Of a DNA stretch of 43,550 nt, positions 34,876-43,550 are shown piece by piece. Numbering within the stretch: position 1 is the stretch's first letter; every line of letters begins with the position of its first letter. Position numbers and translations under genes: made by a program. The notes under the pieces were generated by a model that saw only the letters and a list, made by a program, of their open reading frames with translations, was not told where the DNA came from and did not search any database. Source of the DNA: Phytobacter massiliensis JC163 (GTDB lineage Bacteria > Pseudomonadota > Gammaproteobacteria > Enterobacterales > Enterobacteriaceae); the NCBI RefSeq assembly GCF_000321045.1, contig NZ_HE578945.1:330828-374377 (forward strand), in the 5' to 3' direction.

Positions 34876-36311
34876 ATGTCCGTCAGCAAACGACACAGCG
34901 CGAGACTGCGCGACCAGGAACGCGCCCGCCTTATCTGGCTCCTTACCACTGAAAAAGCGCTTACCGCCATGCTGCTTGGCGAACTGACGCTGGCGGAACA
35001 GTTTGACGCCGATAAAGTCGCCAGCGATATGGCGGAAGTCAAAGCGCTGGCCGCCCATCTGCCGCCGCCGGATCTTGCCGACACCCTGGAAGGGCTGCCG
35101 GTGCAGGAGCGCCACGCCCTCTGGCGGCTGGTAGAAGATGAGAAACGCGGCAAAGTGCTGCTGGAGGCCTCCGAAAGCGTCTGGGAAGACCTGATTGAAG
35201 AGATGAGCGACAAGGCGCTGCTCGATGCGCTGGAGACGCTGGATATCGACGATCGGATCTGGCTGGTGCAGCATCTGCCGCGAAACCTCACCGGCCGCCT
35301 GCTGGCGAAGCTGCCCGCCACAGACCGCGCCCGCGTACGTCAGGTGATGCGCTACGGTAAAAACAGCGTCGGGGCGATCATGGAGTTTGAGGTGATCACC
35401 GTGCGCCCGGATCTGACCCTGGCCACCGTGCAGCGCTATCTGCGCAGGCTGGGCCGAATGCCGACCAACACCGATAAGCTGTTTGTGACCGGCCGCGACG
35501 GCGAGCTACAGGGAGAGCTGGCGCTGCAGGAGATCCTGCTGCGGGGCGGCAACTGCCTGGTGAGCGAGGTGATGGACAGCGACCCGGTAGCCTTTTCACC
35601 GCAGGAGGAGGCAGAGGACGCCGCGCGCACGTTTGAGCGCGACAACCTCATCAGCGCGGCCGTAATCGATCAGCAGGGGCAACTGCTTGGGCGGCTCACC
35701 ATCGACGACATTATTGATGTGGTGTACGAAGAGACCGATAACGATATGCGTCTGATGGGGGGGCTGAGCGCCGAAGAGGATGTCTTCGCCCCGGTGACCA
35801 GAGCGGTAAAAAACCGTTGGGCGTGGCTGGCGGTGAACTTATGCACCGCGTTTATCGCTTCCCGCGTTATTGACGGCTTCGAGCACACCATTTCACAGCT
35901 GGTGGCGCTGGCGTCGCTGATGCCTGTCGTCGCCGGGATCGGCGGTAATACCGGCAACCAGACCATCACCATGATCGTGCGCGGGCTGGCCCTGCGCACC
36001 ATTCAGCCGGGCAACTTTCGTTTTCTGATCCTGCGTGAGATGGGGGTTGCGCTGATTAACGGACTGATCTGGGGCGCATCATGGGGGTGGTCACCTGGCT
36101 GCTCTACAGCGACCCGGCGCTGGGGGGCGTAATGACGCTGGCAATGGTGCTTAACCTGCTGGTAGCGGCGTTGATGGGGGTGATTATCCCCATGACCATG
36201 ACACGGCTGGGGCGCGACCCGGCGGTCGGCTCCAGCGTGATGATCACCGCCATTACCGACACCGGGGGCTTTTTTATTTTTCTGGGGCTGGCGACGGTTT
36301 TTCTGCTGTAA
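34876..36311 (+). pseudogene. MgtE-family magnesium transporter, disrupted by a frameshift near 36078
   Basis: The first frame (34876-36132) gives an N-terminal MgtE domain (about 40-140), paired CBS domains (about 145-270, GAIMEFEVITV, VSEVMDSDPVAFSPQEE, GRLTIDDIIDVVYEETD) and membrane helices from about 315, including the hallmark PVVAGIGGNTGNQTITMIVRGLA. After NGLIWGA it slips into SWGWSPGCSTATRRWGA and stops. The frame 36081-36311 supplies the expected rest, MGVVTWLLYSDPALGGV to the end, with two or three more helices including GSSVMITAITDTGGFFIFLGLA. One base missing in GGCGCATCATGGG explains it. It is either a recent pseudogene or a sequencing error; the rest is intact. AGGGA precedes the start. 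Confidence 0.85.
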
Positions 36312-37509
36312 CGCCGCGCGCTTTGCGCAGACGCGCTGGCAGAATCGCTATTGTCACCAGGCCTGCCACCACGCCAATGGCGAGGTTGCCGGTGCTGATG
36401 GTGGCCGCCACGGTGGCGGCCATCGCTAGGGTGTGGGCGAGGGGGGCGCTGGCGAGAACGCCCGGCTGCACGCTGTGCCAGCTGAACGTCTTGCAGGCGA
36501 CGATAACCATAATGCCTGCCAGCACCACCATTGGGATTTTCGCCATCACTTCGCTCAGCGCGGTGACCAGCAACAGCAGTACCAGACCCGCCGCAACCGT
36601 GGATACGCGGCTGCGCCCTTTACCCATCTCGACATTGACAATGGTCTGCCCGATCATCGCGCAGCCAGCAATCCCGCCGTAAAAACCGGCAAGGATATTG
36701 GCGATACCTAACCCGGCGCTCTCCCGGCCTTTGCTGGAAGGGGTATGGGTTAAGTCATCCACCAGCCGGGCGGTGAGCAGCGACTCCAGCAGGCCGACAA
36801 AGGCGATACTCAGCGCGCACGGCCAGACGATGCTCAGGGTCTGCCAGTTAAACGGCACCAGCCACTCGGTGAAGCCCGGCAGCCCGCCCTGCATCGGGCC
36901 TTCGTCCCCTACGGTTGGCAGCGTCTGCCCGGTGAAGACGGTGAAACAGGTCAGCGCTACGATCGCCACCAGCGGCGCGGGCACGCTTTTCACGAGCCTG
37001 GGCCAGCCAATCACAATCAGCAGCGTCAGGGCGAAGAGGGCGACAATCAGCGGCTCCCGGCTCCAGAAATGGGGCACCTGAGCGAAGAAGATAAGGATGC
37101 CCAGCGCGTTAACGAAGCCGGTCATCACCGACTGCGGAATAAAGCGGATCAGGCGCGCCATCTTTGTGACGCCAAAGATAATCTGAATGACGCCCGCCAG
37201 CGCGACGGCGGGCAGGATATAGGCGACGCCGTGCTGATGTACCATCGGGCCGATAACCAGCGCGACCGAGCCCGCCGCGGCGGTCACCATCGCCGGACGA
37301 CCGCCCAGAAAAGACATACTTATGCAAAGCACCACCGAGGCCAGCAGGCTCACTTTGGGATCAACCCCGGCGATAACCGAGAAGGAGATCACCTCCGGGA
37401 TAAGCGCAAGCGCGGTAATGACGCCCGCCAGCGCCTCGCGGGTTAACAGCTGCGGCGAACGCAGCACATCGCTGACCCGGCCGGAAGAACAGTTTAATTT
37501 TTCTGACAT
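36274..37509 (-). CDS. SulP-family anion transporter, without STAS domain
   Basis: 411 aa with about 11-12 membrane helices. The N-terminus has the SulP pattern REALAGVITALALIPEVISFSVIAGVDPKVSL and further on GGRPAMVTAAAGSVALVIGPMV and GGIAGCAMIGQTIVNVEMGKGRSRVSTVAAG. Most bacterial SulP proteins end in a cytoplasmic STAS domain; this one stops soon after the last helix (AILPARLRKARG...), so it belongs to the short subgroup. Substrate (sulfate, bicarbonate, dicarboxylate or other) is unknown. Its 3' end overlaps the convergent MgtE gene by 38 bp. Not at this place in E. coli K-12. Confidence 0.88.
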   Translation of the reverse strand: MSEKLNCSSGRVSDVLRSPQLLTREALAGVITALALIPEVISFSVIAGVDPKVSLLASVVLCISMSFLGGRPAMVTAAAGSVALVIGPMVHQHGVAYILPAVALAGVIQIIFGVTKMARLIRFIPQSVMTGFVNALGILIFFAQVPHFWSREPLIVALFALTLLIVIGWPRLVKSVPAPLVAIVALTCFTVFTGQTLPTVGDEGPMQGGLPGFTEWLVPFNWQTLSIVWPCALSIAFVGLLESLLTARLVDDLTHTPSSKGRESAGLGIANILAGFYGGIAGCAMIGQTIVNVEMGKGRSRVSTVAAGLVLLLLVTALSEVMAKIPMVVLAGIMVIVACKTFSWHSVQPGVLASAPLAHTLAMAATVAATISTGNLAIGVVAGLVTIAILPARLRKARGVTAEKPSPAPEK

Positions 37510-37784
37510 AACTTTTAGTAGGTGAGACTGGCAGTAACCATAAATAAATGGATGGGAAGACAGGTATCTGACAAAGCGCGAAATAGTACCCTTAATCAGC
37601 GCTCTACGCCAGTAAATATGGTTATTTTTAATGCAATAATTAAACTTATTAGTAACATTTATGTAATGACTATTTAATCTTTAAACATTATTTAAATCCT
37701 CCCCCTGAAGTGCTAGGTTAGATGCGCTAACCAAATACCCGCAACAAATGCATAAAGCAGCACTAAAAGTAAGGCATTAACATT
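37510..37784. promoter_or_regulatory. Divergent regulatory gap between the SulP gene and mqo
   Basis: 275 bp, AT-rich in the middle. GGTTAG-ATGCG-CTAACC (37716-37732) is a perfect operator-like dyad 53 bp before mqo. Stretches such as TTAGTAACATTTATG resemble ArcA sites (mqo is ArcA-repressed in E. coli), but this is only a likeness. No open frame of note. Confidence 0.4.
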
Positions 37785-39443
37785 ATGAAAAAAATGACTG
37801 CCAGACTGTTTTCGATGGCTGTCGGGCTTAACGCTGTCTCTGCGGCAGCTAAAGCTAACGCATCGAAAGAGCAGGAAACGGATGTGCTTTTAATCGGCGG
37901 TGGGATTATGAGCGCCACGTTGGGAACCTACCTCCAGGAGCTGGAGCCCGACTGGTCGATCACCATGGTCGAAAGGCTGGATGCCCTTGCCGAAGAGAGT
38001 TCCAACGGCTGGAATAACGCCGGAACGGGCCACGCCGCCCTGATGGAGCTCAATTACACCCCACAAAACCCGGATGGGTCGATCAGTATTAAAAAGGCGA
38101 TTGAGATTAACGAAGCGTTTCGTATCTCTCGTCAGTTCTGGGCGCACCAGGTTGAAACCGGCGTGCTCAAAAACCCGCGATCGTTTATCAACACCGTGCC
38201 GCACATGAGCCTCGTATGGGGCGACGATAACGTCAACTTCCTGCGCGCGCGCTACAAGGCGCTGCAGCAAAGCTCGCTTTTTCGCGGCATGCGCTATTCG
38301 GAAAGTCACGATCAGATCCGATCCTGGGCGCCGCTGGTGATGGAAGGGCGCGATCCGCAGCAGAAGGTCGCCGCTACCCGCACGGAAATCGGTACCGATG
38401 TCAATTTCGGCGAGATCACTCGCCAGCTGATTAACAGCCTGCAGCGTAAAGAGAACTTCTCCCTGAACCTGGGAAGCGAAGTGCGCGCCATTAAACGTAA
38501 CGCGGACAACAGCTGGAATGTCACCATCGCCAGTCTGCATAACCGCGGGGCGGAGCGGGTTATCAAAGCGAAATTTATCTTTATCGGCGCAGGCGGCGCG
38601 GCGCTGAAACTGTTACAGGAGTCCGGTATCCCGGAAGCGGCGGACTACGCGGGCTTCCCGGTGGGCGGCCAGTTCCTCGTTTCAGAGAATCCGGACGTGG
38701 TAAACCACCATCTGGCGAAGGTATACGGCCAGGCGTCAGTGGGCGCGCCGCCAATGTCGGTGCCGCATATCGACACCCGGGTCATTGATGGCAAACGCGT
38801 GCTGCTGTTTGGGCCGTTCGCGACCTTCTCTACCCGCTTTTTGAAAAATGGCTCGCTGTGGGATCTGCTGCGCTCCACTAATCGCTCCAACCTGCTGCCC
38901 ATGGTCAGCGTTGGCATGACCAACTTCAGCCTGGTGAAATATCTGGTCAGCCAGGTGCTGCAAAACGACGACGATCGTTTCGACGCCCTGCGCGAATATT
39001 ATCCGCTGGCCAATAAAGAGGACTGGCGCCTGTGGCAGGCGGGACAACGCGTGCAGGTTATCAAGCGCGACGGTAAAGGGCGCGGCGTGCTGCGTCTGGG
39101 AACGGAGGTGGTCAGCGACAAAGAGGGCACCATTGCCGCACTGCTGGGCGCGTCCCCCGGGGCATCGACGGCGGCACCCATCATGCTGGAGCTGATGGAG
39201 AAGATCTTTGCTGAGAAATTCGCCTCGGCTGAGTGGCAGGCGAAGCTCAAAAACATCATTCCTTTCCTTGGGACGAAGCTTGACGGCAATATCGAGGCGG
39301 CGGATGCCGAGTTGCATTACACCAGCCGCGTGCTGGGGCTGAAATGCGACGAATCTCCCGTGGCCGACGCCACGCCGCCGGTGCTGAAACCTTCATCAGC
39401 ACATGTTGCGGATAAAGAACCGGCGGCGGACATCGCGCTGTAA
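37785..39443 (+). CDS. mqo: Mqo, malate:quinone oxidoreductase
   Basis: 552 aa, near E. coli Mqo (548). It is an FAD-dependent peripheral membrane enzyme that oxidises malate to oxaloacetate and passes electrons to quinone, in parallel with malate dehydrogenase. The N-terminal segment ([24 protein letters not shown]) looks like a signal or membrane-association stretch as in E. coli. The FAD-binding motif is [15 protein letters not shown] (about 33-47), followed by [21 protein letters not shown]; the C-terminal part has [17 protein letters not shown]-like hairpin follows. Confidence 0.96.
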   Translation: MKKMTARLFSMAVGLNAVSAAAKANASKEQETDVLLIGGGIMSATLGTYLQELEPDWSITMVERLDALAEESSNGWNNAGTGHAALMELNYTPQNPDGSISIKKAIEINEAFRISRQFWAHQVETGVLKNPRSFINTVPHMSLVWGDDNVNFLRARYKALQQSSLFRGMRYSESHDQIRSWAPLVMEGRDPQQKVAATRTEIGTDVNFGEITRQLINSLQRKENFSLNLGSEVRAIKRNADNSWNVTIASLHNRGAERVIKAKFIFIGAGGAALKLLQESGIPEAADYAGFPVGGQFLVSENPDVVNHHLAKVYGQASVGAPPMSVPHIDTRVIDGKRVLLFGPFATFSTRFLKNGSLWDLLRSTNRSNLLPMVSVGMTNFSLVKYLVSQVLQNDDDRFDALREYYPLANKEDWRLWQAGQRVQVIKRDGKGRGVLRLGTEVVSDKEGTIAALLGASPGASTAAPIMLELMEKIFAEKFASAEWQAKLKNIIPFLGTKLDGNIEAADAELHYTSRVLGLKCDESPVADATPPVLKPSSAHVADKEPAADIAL

Positions 39444-39450
39444 AACAAAA

Positions 39451-39490
39451 CGTAACCCGGATTCGGCGAAACGCTGCGTCCGGGTTACGC
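39451..39490. repeat. REP-like hairpin after mqo
   Basis: CGTAACCCGGA-(17 nt)-TCCGGGTTACG, a perfect 11-bp stem just after mqo and before the convergent IraP-like gene. It may stop or protect both transcripts. Confidence 0.7.
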
Positions 39491-39524
39491 TTCTATTGCC
39501 TCACTCACTGTCTGAAATGCCAGC

Positions 39525-39869
39525 CTAATGCACGTCTTTTGTATCATTGCCTGATAGCAGCATGTTCAGAGAGGAGTAATCTATTTCTCCTTCCGCCTCG
39601 TCAAGCAGCTGGGTTACGGAGAGCAGATCGGTAAACTCGCTGAGCAGCATCTCCGCGTCAGACTTGAGCGGGCTGTCAGCAGAGTCTATTGCAGTATTTA
39701 TCGCTTTCTTCACGTTCTCGACGATCTCGTGCACGCCGCCATTTTTGCCCAGCGTCAGAATCAGCGCGCTTAACAGCAGCGACTGCGCCTCGACCCGGGC
39801 CGTTAACTGCTTTGCTTCCGCGTCCATCTTAGAAATTTTCGCAACCATACTGATGATGACGTTTTTCAT
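39525..39869 (-). CDS. IraP-like anti-adaptor protein
   Basis: 114 aa starting MKNVIISMVAKISKMDAEAK. It resembles E. coli IraP (86 aa, [20 protein letters not shown]) through the first 60 residues: Met-Lys-Asn start, a heptad-like helical region with KQLTARVEAQSLLLSALILTL matching the KELCAQVEALEIIVTAML of IraP, then VENVKKAINTAI. The last 40 residues are acidic and longer than in IraP. IraP blocks RssB and thereby spares RpoS from ClpXP. The assignment is by eye and the C-terminal extension is unusual. GGCGGA precedes ATG 39869; a longer ATG at 39893 is less likely. It is alone between mqo and proL. Confidence 0.6.
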   Translation of the reverse strand: MKNVIISMVAKISKMDAEAKQLTARVEAQSLLLSALILTLGKNGGVHEIVENVKKAINTAIDSADSPLKSDAEMLLSEFTDLLSVTQLLDEAEGEIDYSSLNMLLSGNDTKDVH

Positions 39870-39893
39870 AGTTTCCGCCTGTCCACAAGCCAC

Positions 39894-40106
39894 TTGCTAA
39901 ACTCGCCCGACGATAACCGGGGCTGCGCCAGTAAACCTCGGTGAAAGTATGGCATTTTGTCAGCCTGATGGCGTTGAAAAACACCCGGAATTGCGAACTG
40001 GCGGGAAGAAACGAAGTCGGTAAGTATGCTTGATATGATTGATCAGGAGGCGGAGCAACTTGTTGTTGCGCCAGTGCGAAAAAGTCTGACGATAACTACA
40101 GCCATT
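39894..40106. other. Gap between the IraP-like gene and proL
   Basis: 213 bp that should hold the promoter of the IraP-like gene (minus strand). A short plus-strand frame from ATG 40028 has an internal AGGAGG but runs through the proL terminator and into the tRNA 3' flank, so it is not called. No copy of the tRNA 3' end was seen. Confidence 0.4.
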
Positions 40107-40141
40107 AAAAAACCCGCAATCTCAGAGAGAATGCGGGTTCT
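40107..40141 (-). terminator. Rho-independent terminator of proL
   Basis: On the minus strand AACCCGCA-(about 12 nt)-TGCGGGTT followed by TTTT, 43 nt after the tRNA 3' end. Confidence 0.88.
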
Positions 40142-40183
40142 TAAGGGGTTACCAGTCGTTTTGCAACTTACCGGTTAATGATT

Positions 40184-40260
40184 TGGTCGGCACGAGAGGA
40201 TTTGAACCTCCGACCCCCGACACCCCATGACGGTGCGCTACCAGGCTGCGCTACGTGCCG
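40184..40260 (-). tRNA. proL: tRNA-Pro (anticodon GGG)
   Basis: 77 nt with encoded CCA. The acceptor stem CGGCACG pairs with CGTGCCG; D-arm GCGC...GCGC; anticodon loop ATGGGGT with GGG; T-arm GGAGGTTCAAATCCTC. It equals E. coli proL as far as can be judged. It reads CCC and CCU proline codons. It lies next to yejM as in E. coli. Confidence 0.96.
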
Positions 40261-40273
40261 AATCGTGGCGCTA

Positions 40274-40301
40274 ATACTACCCGTTTCACCGCTGAATGCA
40301 A
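40274..40301 (-). promoter_or_regulatory. proL promoter
   Basis: Minus strand TTGCAT (40301-40296), 16-bp spacer, TAGTAT (40279-40274), followed by a GCGCC-containing discriminator, as expected for a stringently controlled stable-RNA promoter. Confidence 0.65.
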
Positions 40302-40336
40302 GTGAAGGGGTAACTGAGTGATTCATAATTAATCAA

Positions 40337-42097
40337 TCAGTTAGCGATAAATCGTTTTTCCTCGGTCAGAACCTGCAATAACAAACTGAGCTGCGGTTTT
40401 TGATCGCGGATCTTTTCACCCTGCGCGTTCCAGGTCTGGTAGCTGCCATTCTGGTTAAGCACCAGCGTCATTTGCGGCGTGGTGATAGCCAGCGCATCGC
40501 TGCTGGCGGCGGTCACCCAGTTATGACGACGGTTAGCGTTAAACAGATCCTGCCCCTGAGAATATTCATTGGCCGGGGTGCTGACGTGCAGCAACCGCTG
40601 CATCAGCGTCGTCATAATATCTTTATGGTCGGTGAGCTTGTTAATACGCTGCGCCGGGGTGCCGGGCCAGTGGATGACCAGCGGCACATGCAGACGGTTA
40701 CGCGACCAGTCAAAATCACCGCTGGTTTTTTCCGCCGCCATGCCGTGGCCGGCCGTAATAATCACCACCGTATTATCCAGCTTGCCGGAGGCCCGCAGCG
40801 CCTCCAGCAGGCGGTTGATCTGGGTATCGACATCCGTTGCCGCGCGGGCGTAACGGCGCGCAAAATTCTGCTGATTGCTGTCCTGCAGGCCAGTGCCGTT
40901 GAGGGCGACCCACGAGAACCAACGGTTCTCCTCCTGGGCGTAGCGTTCCAGCCAGTTAATCCACTGGTCGGTGGTCTGCGCGTCCGTCTGGCTTTTGGCC
41001 GTCGGCAGCGAGAAATCAGAGAGCAGGGCCTGGCGGTAGAGCGCGCTACTAAAGCCGTCAGAAGAGAAGAGGCCCAGCTGATAGCCCTGCTGGTTGAGCG
41101 CGGTAATCAGGGCTGCCGGAATACGCGCCGAGAGCACGCCGTCCATATAGCTCGGTGAAATACCGTAAAACAGCCCAAAGTAGCCGCTGTCCGCGCTGTT
41201 GCTGGCGCTCATATGCTGGGTAAACGTCACGTTTTGCTGGGCGAAACTGGCCAGCGCCGGCATCTGCTTCTCGTAACGCGAATAGTTGAGCCCGTCGACG
41301 GTAATCAGCAGGACGTTCTGCCCCGGGCCCATATCTACATAGCGCAAATCGCTTAGCGGATACTGCACCGATACGGCTTCCGGATTGCCCTGTTCCACCA
41401 GACGGCGCTGATAATCCTGCGCGTCAAGCAGGCCGTGTTTCTCAAGGAAACGGCGCGCGGTCATAGGATAGGAGAGCGGCAGGTTCGCCCGCTGCATGGT
41501 GATGGGGCGATAGAAGTTCGCATCGGCCCAGATATACATCACATGGGTGGCGACAAAGGCGACAAAAAAGAGCCCGGCCAGCGGCTTGGCGAAATGCCGC
41601 CGCCGGGTCAGGCTGCGCAGCTTCTGCCAGCTCCAGGTGGCGAACAGCATCTCAATAAGAAATATCACCGGCACGCTGATAAACATCAGCTGCCAGTCCC
41701 GCGCCATCTCGTTCTGGTCCGGGTTTATCACCAGCTCCCAGACAATAGGATTCAGGTGCAGGTGAAAGCGGGTAAAGACTTCGCTGTCGATCAGCAGCAG
41801 CGTCATGCCGACGGTAGCGAGTATCGACGACAGGATCCGCATCAGCCGCTGTGACATCACCACGAAGGTGAGGGGGAATAAAATCAGCAGATAGGTAGCG
41901 AACACCAGGAAGCTGAAATGGCCGACCACGCTCAGGTAGGAATAAATCCGCCCGGCAAGCGTCGTTGGCCAGTCAGCGACAAACAGATAGCGGCTACCCA
42001 TCACCATGGACAACAGGATGTTGAACAGGGCAAACCAGTGCCCCCAGCTTACCATCTGGGAGACTTTTTCACGGTAGCGCTGACGATGGGTCACCAT
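40337..42097 (-). CDS. yejM: YejM (PbgA/LapC), inner-membrane regulator of LPS synthesis
   Basis: 586 aa, as in E. coli. Five membrane helices (about 20-190) are followed by a linker and a periplasmic sulfatase/phosphoethanolamine-transferase-like domain (about 245-586; NVLLITVDGLNYSRYE, and TAGHGMAAEKTSGD). The protein senses lipopolysaccharide in the inner membrane and, with LapB, controls FtsH proteolysis of LpxC; it is essential in E. coli through its membrane part. It is 17 bp downstream of yejL in one operon. Confidence 0.96.
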   Translation of the reverse strand: MVTHRQRYREKVSQMVSWGHWFALFNILLSMVMGSRYLFVADWPTTLAGRIYSYLSVVGHFSFLVFATYLLILFPLTFVVMSQRLMRILSSILATVGMTLLLIDSEVFTRFHLHLNPIVWELVINPDQNEMARDWQLMFISVPVIFLIEMLFATWSWQKLRSLTRRRHFAKPLAGLFFVAFVATHVMYIWADANFYRPITMQRANLPLSYPMTARRFLEKHGLLDAQDYQRRLVEQGNPEAVSVQYPLSDLRYVDMGPGQNVLLITVDGLNYSRYEKQMPALASFAQQNVTFTQHMSASNSADSGYFGLFYGISPSYMDGVLSARIPAALITALNQQGYQLGLFSSDGFSSALYRQALLSDFSLPTAKSQTDAQTTDQWINWLERYAQEENRWFSWVALNGTGLQDSNQQNFARRYARAATDVDTQINRLLEALRASGKLDNTVVIITAGHGMAAEKTSGDFDWSRNRLHVPLVIHWPGTPAQRINKLTDHKDIMTTLMQRLLHVSTPANEYSQGQDLFNANRRHNWVTAASSDALAITTPQMTLVLNQNGSYQTWNAQGEKIRDQKPQLSLLLQVLTEEKRFIAN

Positions 42098-42114
42098 AAA
42101 TGTCGCTGTTTACC

Positions 42115-42342
42115 TTAATGCGCTTTATCGTCGTTGATGGAAGACTGCAACGCCTGAGCGAAAGAGTTAGCGATGGCCTGGCGCTGGGCAGGGGCCACGC
42201 TGGTATTGATCACGTTCGTCACCATGTTCCCCAACACCATCAGGGAGAGGTCGGTCGGCGTCTTGTGTTTTTCCAGCACGTTGACCAGTTCACTGAGCAA
42301 TTGTTCAACGTGTTCATTACTGTAGCGGGAAATTTGTGGCAT
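42115..42342 (-). CDS. yejL: YejL, DUF1414 family protein
   Basis: 75 aa, as in E. coli ([20 protein letters not shown]). It is a small all-helical cytoplasmic protein of unknown function. It is first in the yejL-yejM operon and divergent from yejK, with 137 bp of shared promoter DNA. Confidence 0.95.
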   Translation of the reverse strand: MPQISRYSNEHVEQLLSELVNVLEKHKTPTDLSLMVLGNMVTNVINTSVAPAQRQAIANSFAQALQSSINDDKAH

Positions 42343-42479
42343 AAATCGAAATCAGTTATTCATAAAGGGCAACATATTACCGTAGCAACAGTTTTTTTGC
42401 CGCATTTTTATCAGCGGTTGCGTTGCACTGTTGCGCGGGTGGTGGTTGAATACCGCCCGGTCTAAAAGGAGAGTTTATC

Positions 42480-43487
42480 ATGAGTCTGGACATCAACCAG
42501 ATTGCCCTGCACCAGCTTATCAAGCGCGATGAGCAAAACCTCGAACTGGTGCTGCGCGATTCATTGCTGGAAGCGACCGCTCCTGTAGAGGAGATGGTCG
42601 GCGAATTACACCGGGTCTACAGCGCAAAAAGCAAGGCTTACGGCCTGTTTAATGAAGAGAGCGAACTGGCGCAGGCGCTGCGTCTTCAGCGCCAGGGCGA
42701 GGAAGATTTTCTGGCGTTCAGCCGCGCGGCGACCGGGCGCTTACGTGATGAACTGGCGAAATACCCTTTTGCCGACGGCGGCATTGTGCTGTTCTGCCAC
42801 TACCGCTATCTGGCGGTGGAATATCTGCTGGTGGCGGTGCTGAACAATTTAAGCAGCATGCGCGTTAACGAGCAGCTGGATATCAGCGCGACGCACTACC
42901 TTGACATTAACCATGCCGATATTGTCGCCCGGGTTGATTTAACCGAATGGGAAACCAACCCGGAATCGAGCCGCTATCTGACCTTCCTGAAAGGGCGGGT
43001 AGGGCGTAAGGTCTCCGATTTCTTTATGGATTTCCTCGGCGCGAGCGAAGGGCTTAACGCGAAAGCGCAAAACCGCGGTCTGCTGCAGGCGGTGGATGAC
43101 TTTACCGCCCAGGCGCAGCTGGATAAGTCGGAGCGTCAGGAAGTGCGTCAGCAGGTTTACACCTACTGCAACGAACAGCTGCAGGCCGGGGAAGAGATTG
43201 AGCTGGCGTCGCTCTCTAAAGAGCTGGCGGGCGTAAGCGAAGTGAGTTTTGAGGAATTTACCGCAGGCCAGGGCTACGAGCTGGAAGAGAGTTTTCCGGC
43301 CGACCGCAGTACCCTGCGTCAGCTGACGAAATTCGCCGGTAGCGGCGGCGGCCTGACCATTAACTTTGACGCTATGCTGCTTGGCGAGCGCATTTTCTGG
43401 GACCCGGCGACCGATACCCTCACCATCAAAGGCACTCCGCCTAACCTGCGCGATCAGCTACAGCGTCGCAGCTCCGGCGGTAACTGA
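42480..43487 (+). CDS. yejK: YejK, nucleoid-associated protein (NdpA)
   Basis: 335 aa, same length as E. coli YejK. It is a nucleoid-associated protein of the NdpA/YejK family (PF04245), abundant on DNA and reported to interact with topoisomerase IV and gyrase. It begins [20 protein letters not shown]; the conserved core [21 protein letters not shown] and [23 protein letters not shown] is present as expected. AAGGAG stands 9 nt before the start. A REP-like element follows. Confidence 0.96.
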   Translation: MSLDINQIALHQLIKRDEQNLELVLRDSLLEATAPVEEMVGELHRVYSAKSKAYGLFNEESELAQALRLQRQGEEDFLAFSRAATGRLRDELAKYPFADGGIVLFCHYRYLAVEYLLVAVLNNLSSMRVNEQLDISATHYLDINHADIVARVDLTEWETNPESSRYLTFLKGRVGRKVSDFFMDFLGASEGLNAKAQNRGLLQAVDDFTAQAQLDKSERQEVRQQVYTYCNEQLQAGEEIELASLSKELAGVSEVSFEEFTAGQGYELEESFPADRSTLRQLTKFAGSGGGLTINFDAMLLGERIFWDPATDTLTIKGTPPNLRDQLQRRSSGGN

Positions 43488-43514
43488 CAGTCAACAGGAA
43501 TTCATGGAACGGCG

Positions 43515-43543
43515 TAGCCCGGGTAAGCGCAGCGCACCCGGGA
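43515..43543. repeat. REP-like palindrome after yejK
   Basis: GCCCGGGT-AAGCGCAGCGC-ACCCGGG hairpin 28 nt after the yejK stop. Confidence 0.75.
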
Positions 43544-43550
43544 CTCCCGG

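Noticed and set aside
40028..40180. Short plus-strand frame beginning MLDMIDQEAEQLVV before proL
   Set aside because: It reads through the antisense of the proL terminator and has no good ribosome site before its start.
40107..40260. proL as an integration site of a mobile island
   Set aside because: No integrase gene and no duplicated tRNA 3' end were seen nearby.

Overview
The window is a chromosomal stretch from a motile member of the Enterobacteriaceae, read in the opposite direction to the E. coli K-12 map. Backbone genes can be recognised by close resemblance to E. coli proteins: rbn, elaA, elaB, the men cluster, yfaZ, yfaY, nrdA-nrdB-yfaE, ubiG, gyrA, rcsC, rcsB, rcsD, micF, ompC, apbE, ada, alkB, yojI, mqo, proL, yejM, yejL and yejK. 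A cheV gene with a sigma-28 type promoter argues for flagellar motility, as in Salmonella and motile Enterobacter or Klebsiella relatives. The genus cannot be fixed from the sequence alone. Nothing here looks like a prophage, plasmid, insertion sequence or CRISPR array.

Region by region. Positions 1-2.1 kb: cheV (running off the left edge) and rbn on the minus strand. 2.1-8.7 kb: elaA, elaB and the menaquinone genes menD-menH-menB-menC-menE, tightly overlapped as one operon, but with no menF in its usual place before menD. 8.8-14.1 kb: a variable stretch with an Rpn-family nuclease gene (with a convincing internal start for a short C-terminal product), yfaZ, yfaY, and a divergent LysR regulator/MFS transporter pair. 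14.1-18.3 kb: the class Ia ribonucleotide reductase operon nrdA-nrdB-yfaE (minus strand), preceded by two inverted DnaA boxes and two NrdR-like boxes. 18.3-30.1 kb: ubiG, gyrA, the Rcs phosphorelay (rcsC convergent with rcsD-rcsB), the antisense sRNA micF and porin ompC with OmpR-type sites between them. 30.2-34.7 kb: apbE, the alkylation-repair pair ada-alkB with an Ada box, and the ABC exporter yojI. 34.9-37.5 kb: an MgtE-type magnesium transporter gene broken by a single-base frameshift, overlapping tail to tail with a SulP-family transporter. 37.8-43.5 kb: mqo, an IraP-like anti-adaptor gene, tRNA-Pro(GGG), yejM-yejL and the divergent yejK.

Compared with E. coli K-12, several blocks are absent at their usual positions: menF; ais-arn-pmrD between menE and yfaZ; glpQTABC and neighbours between yfaY and yfaE; ato genes between rcsC and gyrA; eco-nap-ccm-narP between mqo and proL. 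The accessory genes present (Rpn, LysR/MFS, MgtE/SulP, IraP-like) sit at or near these junctions. The most promising items are the Rpn gene-within-gene arrangement, the IraP-like gene beside proL, the menF loss, and the frameshifted transporter.
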